From positions 3,222 through 67,221 of the forward strand of contig NZ_JBQCJW010000018.1 of the NCBI RefSeq assembly GCF_051967575.1: a DNA stretch of 64,000 nt, written 5' to 3'. Positions within the stretch are counted from its first letter, which is position 1, and each line of letters begins with the position of its first letter. The notes beneath the pieces were generated by a model. The model made no database searches. It saw nothing but the letters and a program-made list of their open reading frames with translations, and was not told the origin of the DNA. Below are positions 27,670-36,160 of this stretch, in pieces. The position numbers were made by a program, and so were the translations under genes. The stretch is from Solibacillus silvestris_B. Its GTDB lineage: Bacteria > Bacillota > Bacilli > Bacillales_A > Planococcaceae.

Positions 27670-28752
27670 TTATTTTCCGCAGCATTTTTTAAACTTTTTC
27701 CCGCTGCCGCAAATACAAGGATCGTTGCGGTCGATTGGATTATATATTCTCTTAGCCTCAGTTCTTTAAAACCACCCATACTGCTTCGGTGATTCCCCTC
27801 TTTCGTCACGGATACTAGGAAGAACGGCCTCAATTCCTTCCCTGATTTCTTCAAGCGTAACGGTAAATGTCCACTCATCGCCAAAATCAAATAAATAAAG
27901 AAACCGCTGACCTTCCTGTAAATAAAGTCCGCCAATAGTTGCCTCATTCACAAATGGCCCTTCAGTATCATGAGGCGAGTTGTAGCAATTCGAACTAAAA
28001 GGCTGATTGTCCATATAAAAGGCATAAAGATGATCGTCTAAAAATGAAAAAGCTTTCTGAATCCATACATGCAAATCCAGCAAAGTATGTGAATCATGAA
28101 GGGCAATCGTGCGCCAACAACTTTTTGCATAAGCTACTTTAAAAATATATTCGCCTTGTATAACAACCTTCTCCTTTTTTTGCAGCACATTTTCCAGCTG
28201 TCCCTCTTCGAAATATGGCTTTAATATGGAAACAAAAGCCTTTGTATCAAAGGACGGTACTTCTTCTCTTGGAAATTGATGTGGCTCAAATGAACCCCAA
28301 TAGCCAATCTCATACTGCTCTAAGCGACATTCAAAACCTCTTTGCAAAATCGGGATCAGCGGTTTCAAAAAGGGTTTGATCGTAAATGACTTCGCTCTCA
28401 CCTTTGTTTTAGGCTCCAGTGTACCGTCCAATTTAACATCCCAAAACCCAAAATACTGGAAATAGAGAAGAAAATGCCCGTACGAACCTAATAAATTTTT
28501 TAGAGACTCTTCTTTCTCCAGCTTAATTTCCACATTGACAGGCAGACGGTTTAATTGTCCAAAAAGGATATCCACATTAGCCGGCTGTCTGGCATAAAGT
28601 GCCCCTTGCAGTGTTTCCCAGTCTGCATTAAACCAAAAGCATTGCAGCAGCGAAACGTACTGCTCGGTTAATATCAGTTTTTCAAAAGTGGACAATCGGT
28701 CACTGTCTGCTTCAAGTGAGCTAACATTTCCGCGATAAGTTTTACTAATCAA
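27670..28752 (-). pseudogene. pRiA4b ORF-3-like protein with SEC-C tail cut off by TAA
   Basis: The main frame (28752-27766) ends with the pRiA4b ORF-3 fold: WRTIALHDSHTLLDLHVWIQ, then FDFGDEWTFTVTLEEI. After TAA at 27766-27768 the same frame continues for 31 codons as a SEC-C zinc motif, [18 protein letters not shown], to a second TAA at 27670. One codon change therefore separates the domains. The 5' end is also unclear: TTG 28752 has no ribosome binding site, and the frame is open for several codons upstream without ATG/GTG. Function unknown; pRiA4b ORF-3 proteins are often near mobile DNA. Confidence 0.8.
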
Positions 28753-28892
28753 CTCTAACTTGATGGCAATGAAAAGCTAAAGATTTCGAAAATCCAGAAA
28801 TCAATTAAAGATGTCCCGATTTTGTATACTGTAAATTGCCTTTTCTTAAATAAGTTGCTTCACCAACGACTATTTCAATTTAGGGCAGAAAA

Positions 28893-29130
28893 AATAAGCG
28901 GAGTTTTTCCGCTTATTTACGAAATGGAGGTCGTTTCGGGGATAAATAAGGGGAGTTTTTCCGCTTAATAGATGCAAAATCAACTATTTTCGCGTTTTTC
29001 TGGTCAATAAGCGGAAATTTTCCGTCTATTTAACCTATTTTTTATACTGTTTTCTAAATAAGGGGAATTTCTCCGTCTATTCATCAGATATGAAGATGCT
29101 TAACCTGCTTTTCCAACCGATCATTTACTT
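28893..29130 (+). repeat. Four-hairpin intergenic repeat, copy 3
   Basis: Modules at 28893-28917, 28945-28969, 29006-29030 and 29057-29081 (spacing 52, 61, 51). The first module is a perfect 10-bp palindrome, AATAAGCGGA with TCCGCTTATT. The right flank (CTTTTCCAACCGATCATT) matches copy 1; the long left flank shared by copies 1 and 2 is missing. Located just 3' of the SLH autolysin. Confidence 0.85.
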
Positions 29131-29138
29131 ATTGGTAT

Positions 29139-30392
29139 TTATTTGTTTAAGCCTCTTTCATGTATCCGGTAAATCATGGCTGCCATTTGTGCTCTTGTTG
29201 TAGGATTATTAGGGCCAAATCGGCTAATGGTATAGCCGGACATAATTCCTTCTTGCTTCATTGTTTCAATCGCAATATAAGCCCAAAAGTTCTGGTCTAC
29301 ATCTTTGAATGAATTCGCATGATTACCCGCAGATTGGCTATAAAACCCGGCGTTATAGAAAATCTGAGCCATTTGCGCTCTTGTTAAAATAGTATTAGGG
29401 GAAAATCGTCCACCGCCAATACCGTTGATTATTTTATGTTGTGCTGCTAAACAAATTGATTCTGATGCCCAAAAGCTCTTCTCCACATCACTGAAGGAAA
29501 TATTTTCAGTTGTTGGAGTCAGTGCTAAAAAGTTGCTTATTATAGCAGCAGCTTGAGCTCTTGTTATTGAATTATTCGGTTTATATGTACCATCAGAATA
29601 GCCGGAAATCCAGCCCTTTTCTGCTAAGAACATGATCTGTTCCTCAGCCCAATGACCGCCAATGTCTTTGAATTTTCTAGTGTCATATTGATATAAATCC
29701 CGTTCGTCCATTACGCCGCCAACTTTACTTCGGTAATATTCACCGCCCAAATGGATATATCCCGCATTGGCAATGTCGTAGAGATATTCTTTGGATGCCC
29801 GCTCAAAACTCCATCCATTTTTGATTCTTTCTTCATAATTTGTTTTTGCGAAACGATATCTCTGATTTATCAGCAAGTCTCCTGCTAAATAATCAACCGC
29901 TTCTTTATAGGAACGAAATGCACGATACCAGTTGTCTCTTCTTTTGCTTTCATCGTATATTTTTCGGTCTTCCCCGTAATTAGCCAGAACTGGTACCGGT
30001 TCATAATCTTCATCAGGTTGTCCTTTTAGTTGCCAAGCATTTTTCGGATGATAGCCCCATACCTTGATTCCGAAAAGATTATTGGCATTGACCGCGATTC
30101 TTGTTGTTCCATAGCCACTTTCAATAATTGCCATTCCAATAATCGCACTAGCGGGAATTCCCCACTTTTCATTTGCTTTCATTGCATATGTAGAGATTTC
30201 ATTAACAAAATCTTCTTTTATTTTGGCTGAAGGAGCTTCGTATGTAGATAAATAAGCATGACTATTTCTTCCTGACTTTTCATCTTCAAATGGCAGGAGA
30301 TTAACACCATTTGCACTTGAGGATATTGGGTTACTATTTAAAAATAGTAAAAAAATGATAAGCGTTATGACTGCTCTTATTGAATTTGCCAA
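29139..30392 (-). CDS. Secreted glucosaminidase with three SLH domains
   Basis: Cell-wall hydrolase anchored to the S-layer/wall polymer. TTG start (30392) behind GGGGAG, signal peptide of about 28 residues, then a GH73/LytG-like glucosaminidase domain (about 60-230) with the catalytic Glu in GMAIIESGYG followed by NNLFGIK. Three SLH repeats follow (from about 240, 300 and 362), each with FxDV/I..WA and a TRAQxAxxI ending. 417 residues, complete. Expected role: peptidoglycan remodelling at the cell surface. It supports an S-layer-bearing host. Confidence 0.92.
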   Translation of the reverse strand: MANSIRAVITLIIFLLFLNSNPISSSANGVNLLPFEDEKSGRNSHAYLSTYEAPSAKIKEDFVNEISTYAMKANEKWGIPASAIIGMAIIESGYGTTRIAVNANNLFGIKVWGYHPKNAWQLKGQPDEDYEPVPVLANYGEDRKIYDESKRRDNWYRAFRSYKEAVDYLAGDLLINQRYRFAKTNYEERIKNGWSFERASKEYLYDIANAGYIHLGGEYYRSKVGGVMDERDLYQYDTRKFKDIGGHWAEEQIMFLAEKGWISGYSDGTYKPNNSITRAQAAAIISNFLALTPTTENISFSDVEKSFWASESICLAAQHKIINGIGGGRFSPNTILTRAQMAQIFYNAGFYSQSAGNHANSFKDVDQNFWAYIAIETMKQEGIMSGYTISRFGPNNPTTRAQMAAMIYRIHERGLNK

Positions 30393-30559
30393 TTCTGCAA
30401 CTCCCCTATTCCAGTAAATTTATAAACTTAAACTCTTTCATCATAGCAGTTTTTTATCAGAATTAGCGGATGATATCGCATTTTATCGCTACCAAGTCAT
30501 GGATGTATCCCCTAGCTCTTCCTACCTGGAACCCCCTATTCCCAAACACAAAGAAACCC

Positions 30560-30584
30560 GCATTCATCCTTTTCGGATAAATGC
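30560..30584 (-). terminator. Terminator 3' of the MMPL transporter
   Basis: GCATTTATCC and GGATGAATGC arms with a 5-base loop, 38 bp past the mmpL stop on the minus strand; the tail is GGGTTTCTTTG. Confidence 0.6.
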
Positions 30585-30621
30585 AGATTTCACAAGAATT
30601 ATGGGTAATATATTCAAACTA

Positions 30622-32802
30622 TTATTTTCTTTCGTCTTCCTTCATAATAGATTCTCCTTCTACATCAATATTAGGAAGAATTCTATCCAGCCATTGCGGA
30701 ATATACCAAGCTGCTTTTCCCATAAGAGTCATTACAGCCGGTACTATTGTCATTCTAACTATAAATGCATCGAAGAATACTCCAAAGGCTAGAGCCATTC
30801 CGATAGATTTGATCATCGCATCCGGATTCATCATAAATCCGAAAAATACTGACATCATGATTAGAGCAGCAGCAGTTACTACTCTTCCGCTATCTCTCAT
30901 CCCAAGTAAAATAGCTTTATGACTATCCCCGGTATGCATGTAAATCTCTCTCATTTTACTAACAAGGAATATTTCGTAGTCCATGGCTAGTCCAAACAAA
31001 ATTCCTATTGTAATAACAGGTAAAAAAGCTAATAATGGTGATTCAGCAGGGAATCCGAAGAAAGTGATAAAATTTCCGTCCTGTACAACAAATACCATAA
31101 ATCCTAAAGTGGCTCCTAAAGAAAGCAAGAAGCCTAAAACAGCTTTTAATGGGACTAACAGTGATCTAAAGACCATTACTAAAAGGATATATGCAAGCCC
31201 TACCACTAAGGAAGCAAATAATGGCAGCGCATCATTTAATTTTTGGGATATATCGATGTTCATGGCCGTACTGCCTGTTACCATTAGCTCAATACCGTGT
31301 TCTTTCTCGGATGCTATGGATTTGTCCCTGATAAGGTTTACCAAATCCTTTGTTTCTATATCATCTGGTCCGGATTCCGGCGTAATTTGTATCATGAAGA
31401 TTTTTCCGGATGGTCCGGGGATAATCGGCGATACAAATTTAATATCTTCTAACCCACTGATTTCCTGCACTATTTCTGCGATCACTTGTGGTGTTTCTTC
31501 TGTTGCCTTACTAACTTTTGCGGCAACAACCAATTGTGCATTAAAGCCTTCACCATATGCCTCGGTTAATAGGTCATATGCTCTTCTTTCAGTCAGTTCC
31601 GTTGATTTCGCTGTCCCGTCTGAAGGCAACCCTAAATTCATATGGAAGAACGGAATTGTAAGAATTGCAAGGAATGCTATAGATACTATCGATACGATGA
31701 TAGGATGTTTAGTAACTAATTTGCCCCACTTGTTTGCTTTCGCTTCGTCCTTGTTCTTGCCGTTAATCTTCTGAAGATATTTATTTTCTTTGGCCGGTGA
31801 GATTCTATGGCCAATCATGCCTAAAATTGCCGGTAAAGAAATAATAGATATAAGTACTGCCACAAATATACTAATAGCTGCAGAAACACCCATAAACGTC
31901 AGGAAAGGTATTTGAGCCACAGATAAACCTAACAGGCCGATAATAACAGTCAAACCTGCAAATACTACAGCACTCCCGGATGTTCCTAATGCTATGGCAA
32001 TTGAATTATTAATGGTATTACCCTTTGCCAACTCAAGTTTGAATCGTGTAATAATAAATAGAGAGTAATCAATACCTACCGCTAATCCTAACATCGCTGC
32101 CAAAATGATTGAAATAGAATTTATATCAATAAAGTAGGCAACGAGCATAATACCCAATAAGCTAATTCCTAAACCTAATAATGCTATAAGAATCGGCAAT
32201 CCTGCTGCAATAAATGAACCAAAAGTAATTGCTAATACAAAAAAGGCAACTACTACTCCGATCACTTCATAAATCCCTTCAAACTCCAGGCTGGAGAATT
32301 CAATCTCTCCCCCGCTTATTTCTGTTTGTATGCCTGCATCTCTTGCTGATTTAATACTATCCACAATATGATCTTTCGATTTCTCTGAAACCTTATCCGC
32401 TTCTGCTGCAAACGTAACCTGTGCATAACCGATTGTTTTATCTGCATTTAAATTGTTTAATTCCAGAGGTGATAAAACACTTGCTACTTTGGAATCTTTG
32501 CTTATCTCATTAAGGACGTCCTTAATATTGCTTTGTATATCTTCGGATTCCAATGTTTTATTTTCCGGTGCTTTAAATACGATATTTACGGTAGATTGTT
32601 CTGATGCACCAGTAAATTCTTCTTTAATTAATTCAGCTGCTTTGTCAGCTGGCGTATCCGGAATTGTAAGTTCTCCATTAAAAGCCGGTTTTAAATACAT
32701 TACTAGGACTGCGAATACAATCAAAATCCCCACTGTACTGAACAGCACTGATTTTTTATGTGTCGCTGACCAATTTCCTAGTTTATAAAGATACTTTGCT
32801 AT
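30622..32802 (-). CDS. MMPL/RND-family transporter with ATA at the expected start
   Basis: Large export protein: N-terminal helix, extracytoplasmic domain, six-helix block (about 180-360), second extracytoplasmic domain, second six-helix block. Conserved GLAVGIDYSLFI and ITIGILFGLAMDYEIFLVSKMRE boxes mark the two proton-relay helices. The codon expected as start (AKYLYKLGNW follows, typical of the family) is ATA at 32802, 8 bases from a perfect GGAGG. The first standard start, GTG 32748, has no good site and removes 18 residues. TetR gene upstream with shared operator motif. Substrate unknown, probably lipid-like or drug. Confidence 0.85.
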   Translation of the reverse strand: MAKYLYKLGNWSATHKKSVLFSTVGILIVFAVLVMYLKPAFNGELTIPDTPADKAAELIKEEFTGASEQSTVNIVFKAPENKTLESEDIQSNIKDVLNEISKDSKVASVLSPLELNNLNADKTIGYAQVTFAAEADKVSEKSKDHIVDSIKSARDAGIQTEISGGEIEFSSLEFEGIYEVIGVVVAFFVLAITFGSFIAAGLPILIALLGLGISLLGIMLVAYFIDINSISIILAAMLGLAVGIDYSLFIITRFKLELAKGNTINNSIAIALGTSGSAVVFAGLTVIIGLLGLSVAQIPFLTFMGVSAAISIFVAVLISIISLPAILGMIGHRISPAKENKYLQKINGKNKDEAKANKWGKLVTKHPIIVSIVSIAFLAILTIPFFHMNLGLPSDGTAKSTELTERRAYDLLTEAYGEGFNAQLVVAAKVSKATEETPQVIAEIVQEISGLEDIKFVSPIIPGPSGKIFMIQITPESGPDDIETKDLVNLIRDKSIASEKEHGIELMVTGSTAMNIDISQKLNDALPLFASLVVGLAYILLVMVFRSLLVPLKAVLGFLLSLGATLGFMVFVVQDGNFITFFGFPAESPLLAFLPVITIGILFGLAMDYEIFLVSKMREIYMHTGDSHKAILLGMRDSGRVVTAAALIMMSVFFGFMMNPDAMIKSIGMALAFGVFFDAFIVRMTIVPAVMTLMGKAAWYIPQWLDRILPNIDVEGESIMKEDERK

Positions 32803-32850
32803 TGTAATCTCCTCCTGTTGTTGTTAAAACTCTCTCTACCCAATCAAAGG

Positions 32851-32864
32851 TGAACATTCGTTCA
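32851..32864. promoter_or_regulatory. Operator-like palindrome before mmpL
   Basis: TGAAC-ATTC-GTTCA followed by TTTTT. An identical architecture (TGAAC-N4-GTTCA-TTTTT) occurs in the 5' region of the TetR gene at 33490-33503, as expected for an autoregulated repressor and its target. Confidence 0.65.
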
Positions 32865-32886
32865 TTTTTATGCAAAAATAAAATTT

Positions 32887-33486
32887 TTAGTTATTTTGAG
32901 ACATTTCTTTAAACCGGCTTTCAATATCGTGAAATGATAGAAAAATCAGCTTATCAATAAGAATACCGATTTTATCCCCTTCTTCCTGAGTCTTTAAGAT
33001 AGTATATATCCCTTCTATAAAGGTAGTTGAAAGGATATAGAAAATAAATGGATCCTTTACAAGGCTTTTATCTTCAAACCGGGAGAATACTTCTTTTTTC
33101 AGAATATTGTAAAGACTATCCACAATCTCAACTTTCAGGTTCTCAAATTTAGATCCCTTACTCTTGCCGAAAAGAATCAGGAGTTCTTTACTGTTTTCTT
33201 TAAAAATATCCAATATTTTATTTTTAATTTCAATCAATTTGTCATTTGGGTTGACATCAGTAACAATGATTTTATTGATGGCAATGAAAAGGTCATTATA
33301 AACCGTTTCTAATATAGAATTAAATAAATCCTCCTTGTTTTTGAAATATTTGTACACTGTTCCTAATGCAATATCTGCGTTACTTGCTATATTTCTAATG
33401 GATGCACCTAAATATCCCTTTTCTTTAAATTCATCCAACGCAGCTACAATAATACGATTTTTCACTTCTTCTTTTAAATACTGCAT
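32887..33486 (-). CDS. TetR-family transcriptional regulator
   Basis: N-terminal TetR helix-turn-helix (about residues 8-54; IRNIASNADIALGTVYKYFKN cut here) with a variable helical ligand domain. 199 residues from ATG 33486 behind GGAGGTTC; the upstream in-frame ATG is rejected. Located just upstream of mmpL on the same strand, with matching palindromes in front of both genes, so it most likely represses the transporter. Confidence 0.9.
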   Translation of the reverse strand: MQYLKEEVKNRIIVAALDEFKEKGYLGASIRNIASNADIALGTVYKYFKNKEDLFNSILETVYNDLFIAINKIIVTDVNPNDKLIEIKNKILDIFKENSKELLILFGKSKGSKFENLKVEIVDSLYNILKKEVFSRFEDKSLVKDPFIFYILSTTFIEGIYTILKTQEEGDKIGILIDKLIFLSFHDIESRFKEMSQNN

Positions 33487-33489
33487 GCG

Positions 33490-33503
33490 TGAACCTCCGT
33501 TCA
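33490..33503. promoter_or_regulatory. Operator-like palindrome in tetR leader
   Basis: TGAAC-CTCC-GTTCA, overlapping the ribosome binding site of tetR on the opposite strand. Same arms and same flanking TTTTT as the site at 32851. Confidence 0.6.
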
Positions 33504-33634
33504 TTTTTGATAGTAACATGTTAAAATCTACTTGTAAACTATTTTATTATAATGATATAGCTGGATAGTTTAAGTATAGTCTAGAAAGGAAATCCGTAAT
33601 TTAGCCAAACCCCCGATTTCACATAAATAAAAAA

Positions 33635-33655
33635 CGCCTGGCGGTCAACCAAGCG
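33635..33655 (-). terminator. Terminator shared with the MetE-like gene
   Basis: CGCTTGG ... CCAGGCG followed by TTTTTTATTT on the minus strand. Near-identical to the terminator at 42435-42455, including flanking TACAG and the loop TTGACCG. Confidence 0.75.
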
Positions 33656-33691
33656 CTGTACTCAATGAATCAATCGTACTCTCGTAAATAA

Positions 33692-33722
33692 TTATCCCCA
33701 AATCTCTTCCGAAATATCCTCA
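33692..33722 (-). pseudogene. Residual 3' end of a MetE-like gene
   Basis: On the minus strand the last codons read EDISEEIWG then TAA, matching the C-terminus of the MetE-like protein at 42655 (VEISKEIWG, TAA). Downstream bases through GATTRATTC and the terminator at 33635 also match. Everything upstream of about 33722 is unrelated, so this is a deletion scar of a second yxjG/yxjH-type gene. Its size makes the call tentative. Confidence 0.55.
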
Positions 33723-33755
33723 CTTTTTTCTCACCTTCACTGCTAATATTGTTTA

Positions 33756-34370
33756 TTAACTCTGTTTAGTATCTACTGCTATGTATGTATTGCTATAAGG
33801 AAGCATATGAATTCTCTTTACATTCCATAGAATTTTAAATTCTTTAATCGGAACTTTTCGATTATAGTCCTTACTTTCATCTTCACAATTCGCAAGATGT
33901 TTTAATGACTCTGAAATGTAAATATACTCCTTGTCGTAACCTACGACAGGAACAAAATGCAAATTTTTGCGTTCCTTCTGTACTTTTATAAAAACAATTA
34001 CGGGAATACCTTTACTGACTTCACATTTTAATGTATTGATATTTCCTTTATAATAGTTTGTCTTAAAGCCTTTGTTTCGTAACACCGTACGAATTCCTTT
34101 TGGATATACATTGCCCGCTCTTGTTTTATTGGGAAAATGCTTATATAAATATTCACCTTCACCATCCATACCAAAGTGACGCAACAAATATGCTGTTGAA
34201 AATGCAGCACATTCCGTATCTTTTTGGAAATCTATTCGATTTTTTTGTTTAATAATATAGGAAGACGGATAATCTTTTTTGCGTAAAGCAGGTACAGGTA
34301 AAGTCATTAAATATGTATTAATGGAGATTGATATAATTACCCATAAAATAATTGTATTCACTATAAACAT
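33756..34370 (-). CDS. C39-like cysteine peptidase, membrane-anchored or secreted
   Basis: 204 residues from ATG 34370 behind GGAGGAAG. Hydrophobic N-terminal segment (about 3-24), then a papain-like C39 domain: KDTECAAFSTAYLLRHFG supplies the catalytic Cys, NLHFVPVVGYD the His, and the following YIYIS strand is typical. Similar to Bacillales proteins annotated peptidase_C39_2. No bacteriocin or ABC partner is adjacent. Substrate unknown. Confidence 0.75.
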   Translation of the reverse strand: MFIVNTIILWVIISISINTYLMTLPVPALRKKDYPSSYIIKQKNRIDFQKDTECAAFSTAYLLRHFGMDGEGEYLYKHFPNKTRAGNVYPKGIRTVLRNKGFKTNYYKGNINTLKCEVSKGIPVIVFIKVQKERKNLHFVPVVGYDKEYIYISESLKHLANCEDESKDYNRKVPIKEFKILWNVKRIHMLPYSNTYIAVDTKQS

Positions 34371-34465
34371 ATTACTTCCTCCATTGCTTAGCATTTGTAG
34401 AGAAACTTAAAAAATCATGTTCGATTAATAAAAATTTGAGATATCTAATGAAATACGTATGTTCC

Positions 34466-34978
34466 CTAGTTATTTTCACTGAACCACTTGAGCGCTTTTT
34501 GCTCTATTTCACTTACAAATTCCTTTTTTGCCGGACTGTAATGGCTGGTAGTATCGAAGCGTTGAGCCAATTCTTCTTTATAGCGACTGTACTTGGCTAC
34601 TTCTTGAGGGTGAGATTTAAGATAATCCCGAAAGATCAAATGCCTTTCAATTTCAGGATTATCAAGCTGATAAAAATGGATATGGTGACTCCTGTTCTCG
34701 CCCCCCTTTCTAAATAACCTTCTACCTGCAATGCCCCACTCTCCAGCAACATCATATCCAAGATTCTCCATCTGTTTATTGTATGAATCAACTTTCTCTA
34801 TGGACTTAACGATACACATCATATCAATTACAGGTTTTGCTTTCATTCCATAAACCGCGGTACTCCCAAAATGCTCACATTTGATTATCTCGTCGCTAAA
34901 TATTGTTTTAAGGAACTCTGCCTCAACCTGAAATCTTTCAGACCAATCTTCGCTATATTCTGTAAGACGAATTTTCAT
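34466..34978 (-). CDS. GrpB-family (UPF0157) nucleotidyltransferase-like protein
   Basis: 170 residues with the family core HFGSTAVYGMKAKPVIDMM near residues 36-54, a nucleotidyltransferase-like GS..D.D arrangement, and the conserved NRSHHIHFYQLDNPEIERHL segment (cut). Members are of unknown function; some are fused to CoaE. ATG at 34978; weak ribosome binding site. Confidence 0.88.
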   Translation of the reverse strand: MKIRLTEYSEDWSERFQVEAEFLKTIFSDEIIKCEHFGSTAVYGMKAKPVIDMMCIVKSIEKVDSYNKQMENLGYDVAGEWGIAGRRLFRKGGENRSHHIHFYQLDNPEIERHLIFRDYLKSHPQEVAKYSRYKEELAQRFDTTSHYSPAKKEFVSEIEQKALKWFSENN

Positions 34979-35109
34979 AGATTCGCATCTCCCATCACGT
35001 AATTACAAAAGTGTTTTCTTCTATATAGGCTCTGTTAATTAATATTGTTGATTTTATAAATAAATTTAGGACTTCAAGATGCGAAGTCCTCTTTCGATTA
35101 TCATTAATC

Positions 35110-35553
35110 TTACTTTTTGAATCTGTTTCTTGTATTGGAGTAAATCAATGCAAAAATAATAAGTGATAAAATTAAAATAAGACCAATAGTAAAAATAATT
35201 TGATTTTCTAACAACTCACTCAATCCAAATAATACTATAATAAAGCTAATACCATACATAATTTTCCCCATAAACTTTGGTACTGATACAGATAGTTGGA
35301 CTTCCTGTAAAATGACAATATAGTTTGTACACGTGATCAATACAGCATCAACCTTAGATTGGGCAATCCATTCAATTTGCGCTTTCACTTTATGCTGTGC
35401 ATCAACTCCTTGGAAATTCTTGTCTGAAGTCAATCGATCCATTAATCCCGGATCAACAAAATGGACTAATTCGGTGTCAAATGGGGCAAGGGCATTCTCT
35501 ATATATTCAATATTTGAATAATGGGCGTGAAGGCAACCTAGTCTCTTTTTCAA
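35110..35553 (-). CDS. Chimeric frame: racemase-like fragment joined to a two-helix membrane tail
   Basis: TTG start at 35553 behind AGGTGG. Residues 1-90 resemble the N-terminal half of an Asp/Glu-racemase-like protein (RLGCLHAHYSNIEYIENAL; DAVLITCTNYIV). The normal second half is missing. Residues ~93-147 are a different protein: two hydrophobic helices ending NTRNRFKK, which alone could start at an internal ATG (about 35275). This looks like a deletion fusion of two genes. Whether either part works is unknown. Confidence 0.55.
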   Translation of the reverse strand: MKKRLGCLHAHYSNIEYIENALAPFDTELVHFVDPGLMDRLTSDKNFQGVDAQHKVKAQIEWIAQSKVDAVLITCTNYIVILQEVQLSVSVPKFMGKIMYGISFIIVLFGLSELLENQIIFTIGLILILSLIIFALIYSNTRNRFKK

Positions 35554-35633
35554 TTCATTCCACCTGTAATTTATTTCTAATTATTCTATCAGCTAATGCA
35601 TCCAGTTGTCTATTCAAGTCAGGGAAAAATAAA

Positions 35634-36010
35634 TCAGCCTGATTTTAAAATTCCAAGCTGATTTACACAATTAATTCCCATTTGTTTTTCATTCACATAA
35701 TCCAAAACTGCCTTAGCCTTTATATACTCTTCCTGTAAATCTGCAGGAGTCATCTCAACTTCTGGTGGTGAAGAAACACCAACTTGCGCCATAACTGTTT
35801 CAAAGGTATAAAGCCTGAATATATTACTCATATTCCTCAGCGGTTAATATCTCTTTACTAGATGGTTGATCGTTTAATATGTCAAAGTAAGGCTGGATGC
35901 CATATATCGCCGTTTTAATTTCCTTCAGTTGTTCTTCAGAAACTTAAGAATAATCGATATTGCCATTTTTATTGCCGAGTTCAAGTTTTGCGTTTGTAAT
36001 GACATATAGT
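35634..36010 (-). pseudogene. Decayed gene of unrecognised family
   Basis: Minus strand reads KLELGNKNGNIDYS, TAA, VSEEQLKEIKTAIYGIQPYF, then LTAEEYE, TAA, YIQAL. A frameshift follows, then TFETVMAQVGVSSPPEVEM through to GILKSG and a stop at 35634. At least two nonsense codons and one indel in about 120 codons; no intact start. Helical, acidic, possibly once secreted. Family not recognised. Confidence 0.65.
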
Positions 36011-36160
36011 ATTTCTTTAAACTAAAGATTTTATATATTACAATTTTAGCTCTATTCATGAACAAAGACGCTTTCCTTATTTCAGAAAATACACTGTATC
36101 AGAGGTATGCGCAGCAATATCATAAAAGAGGAGTGACCGGTTTTTCGATCATCCATTTTT

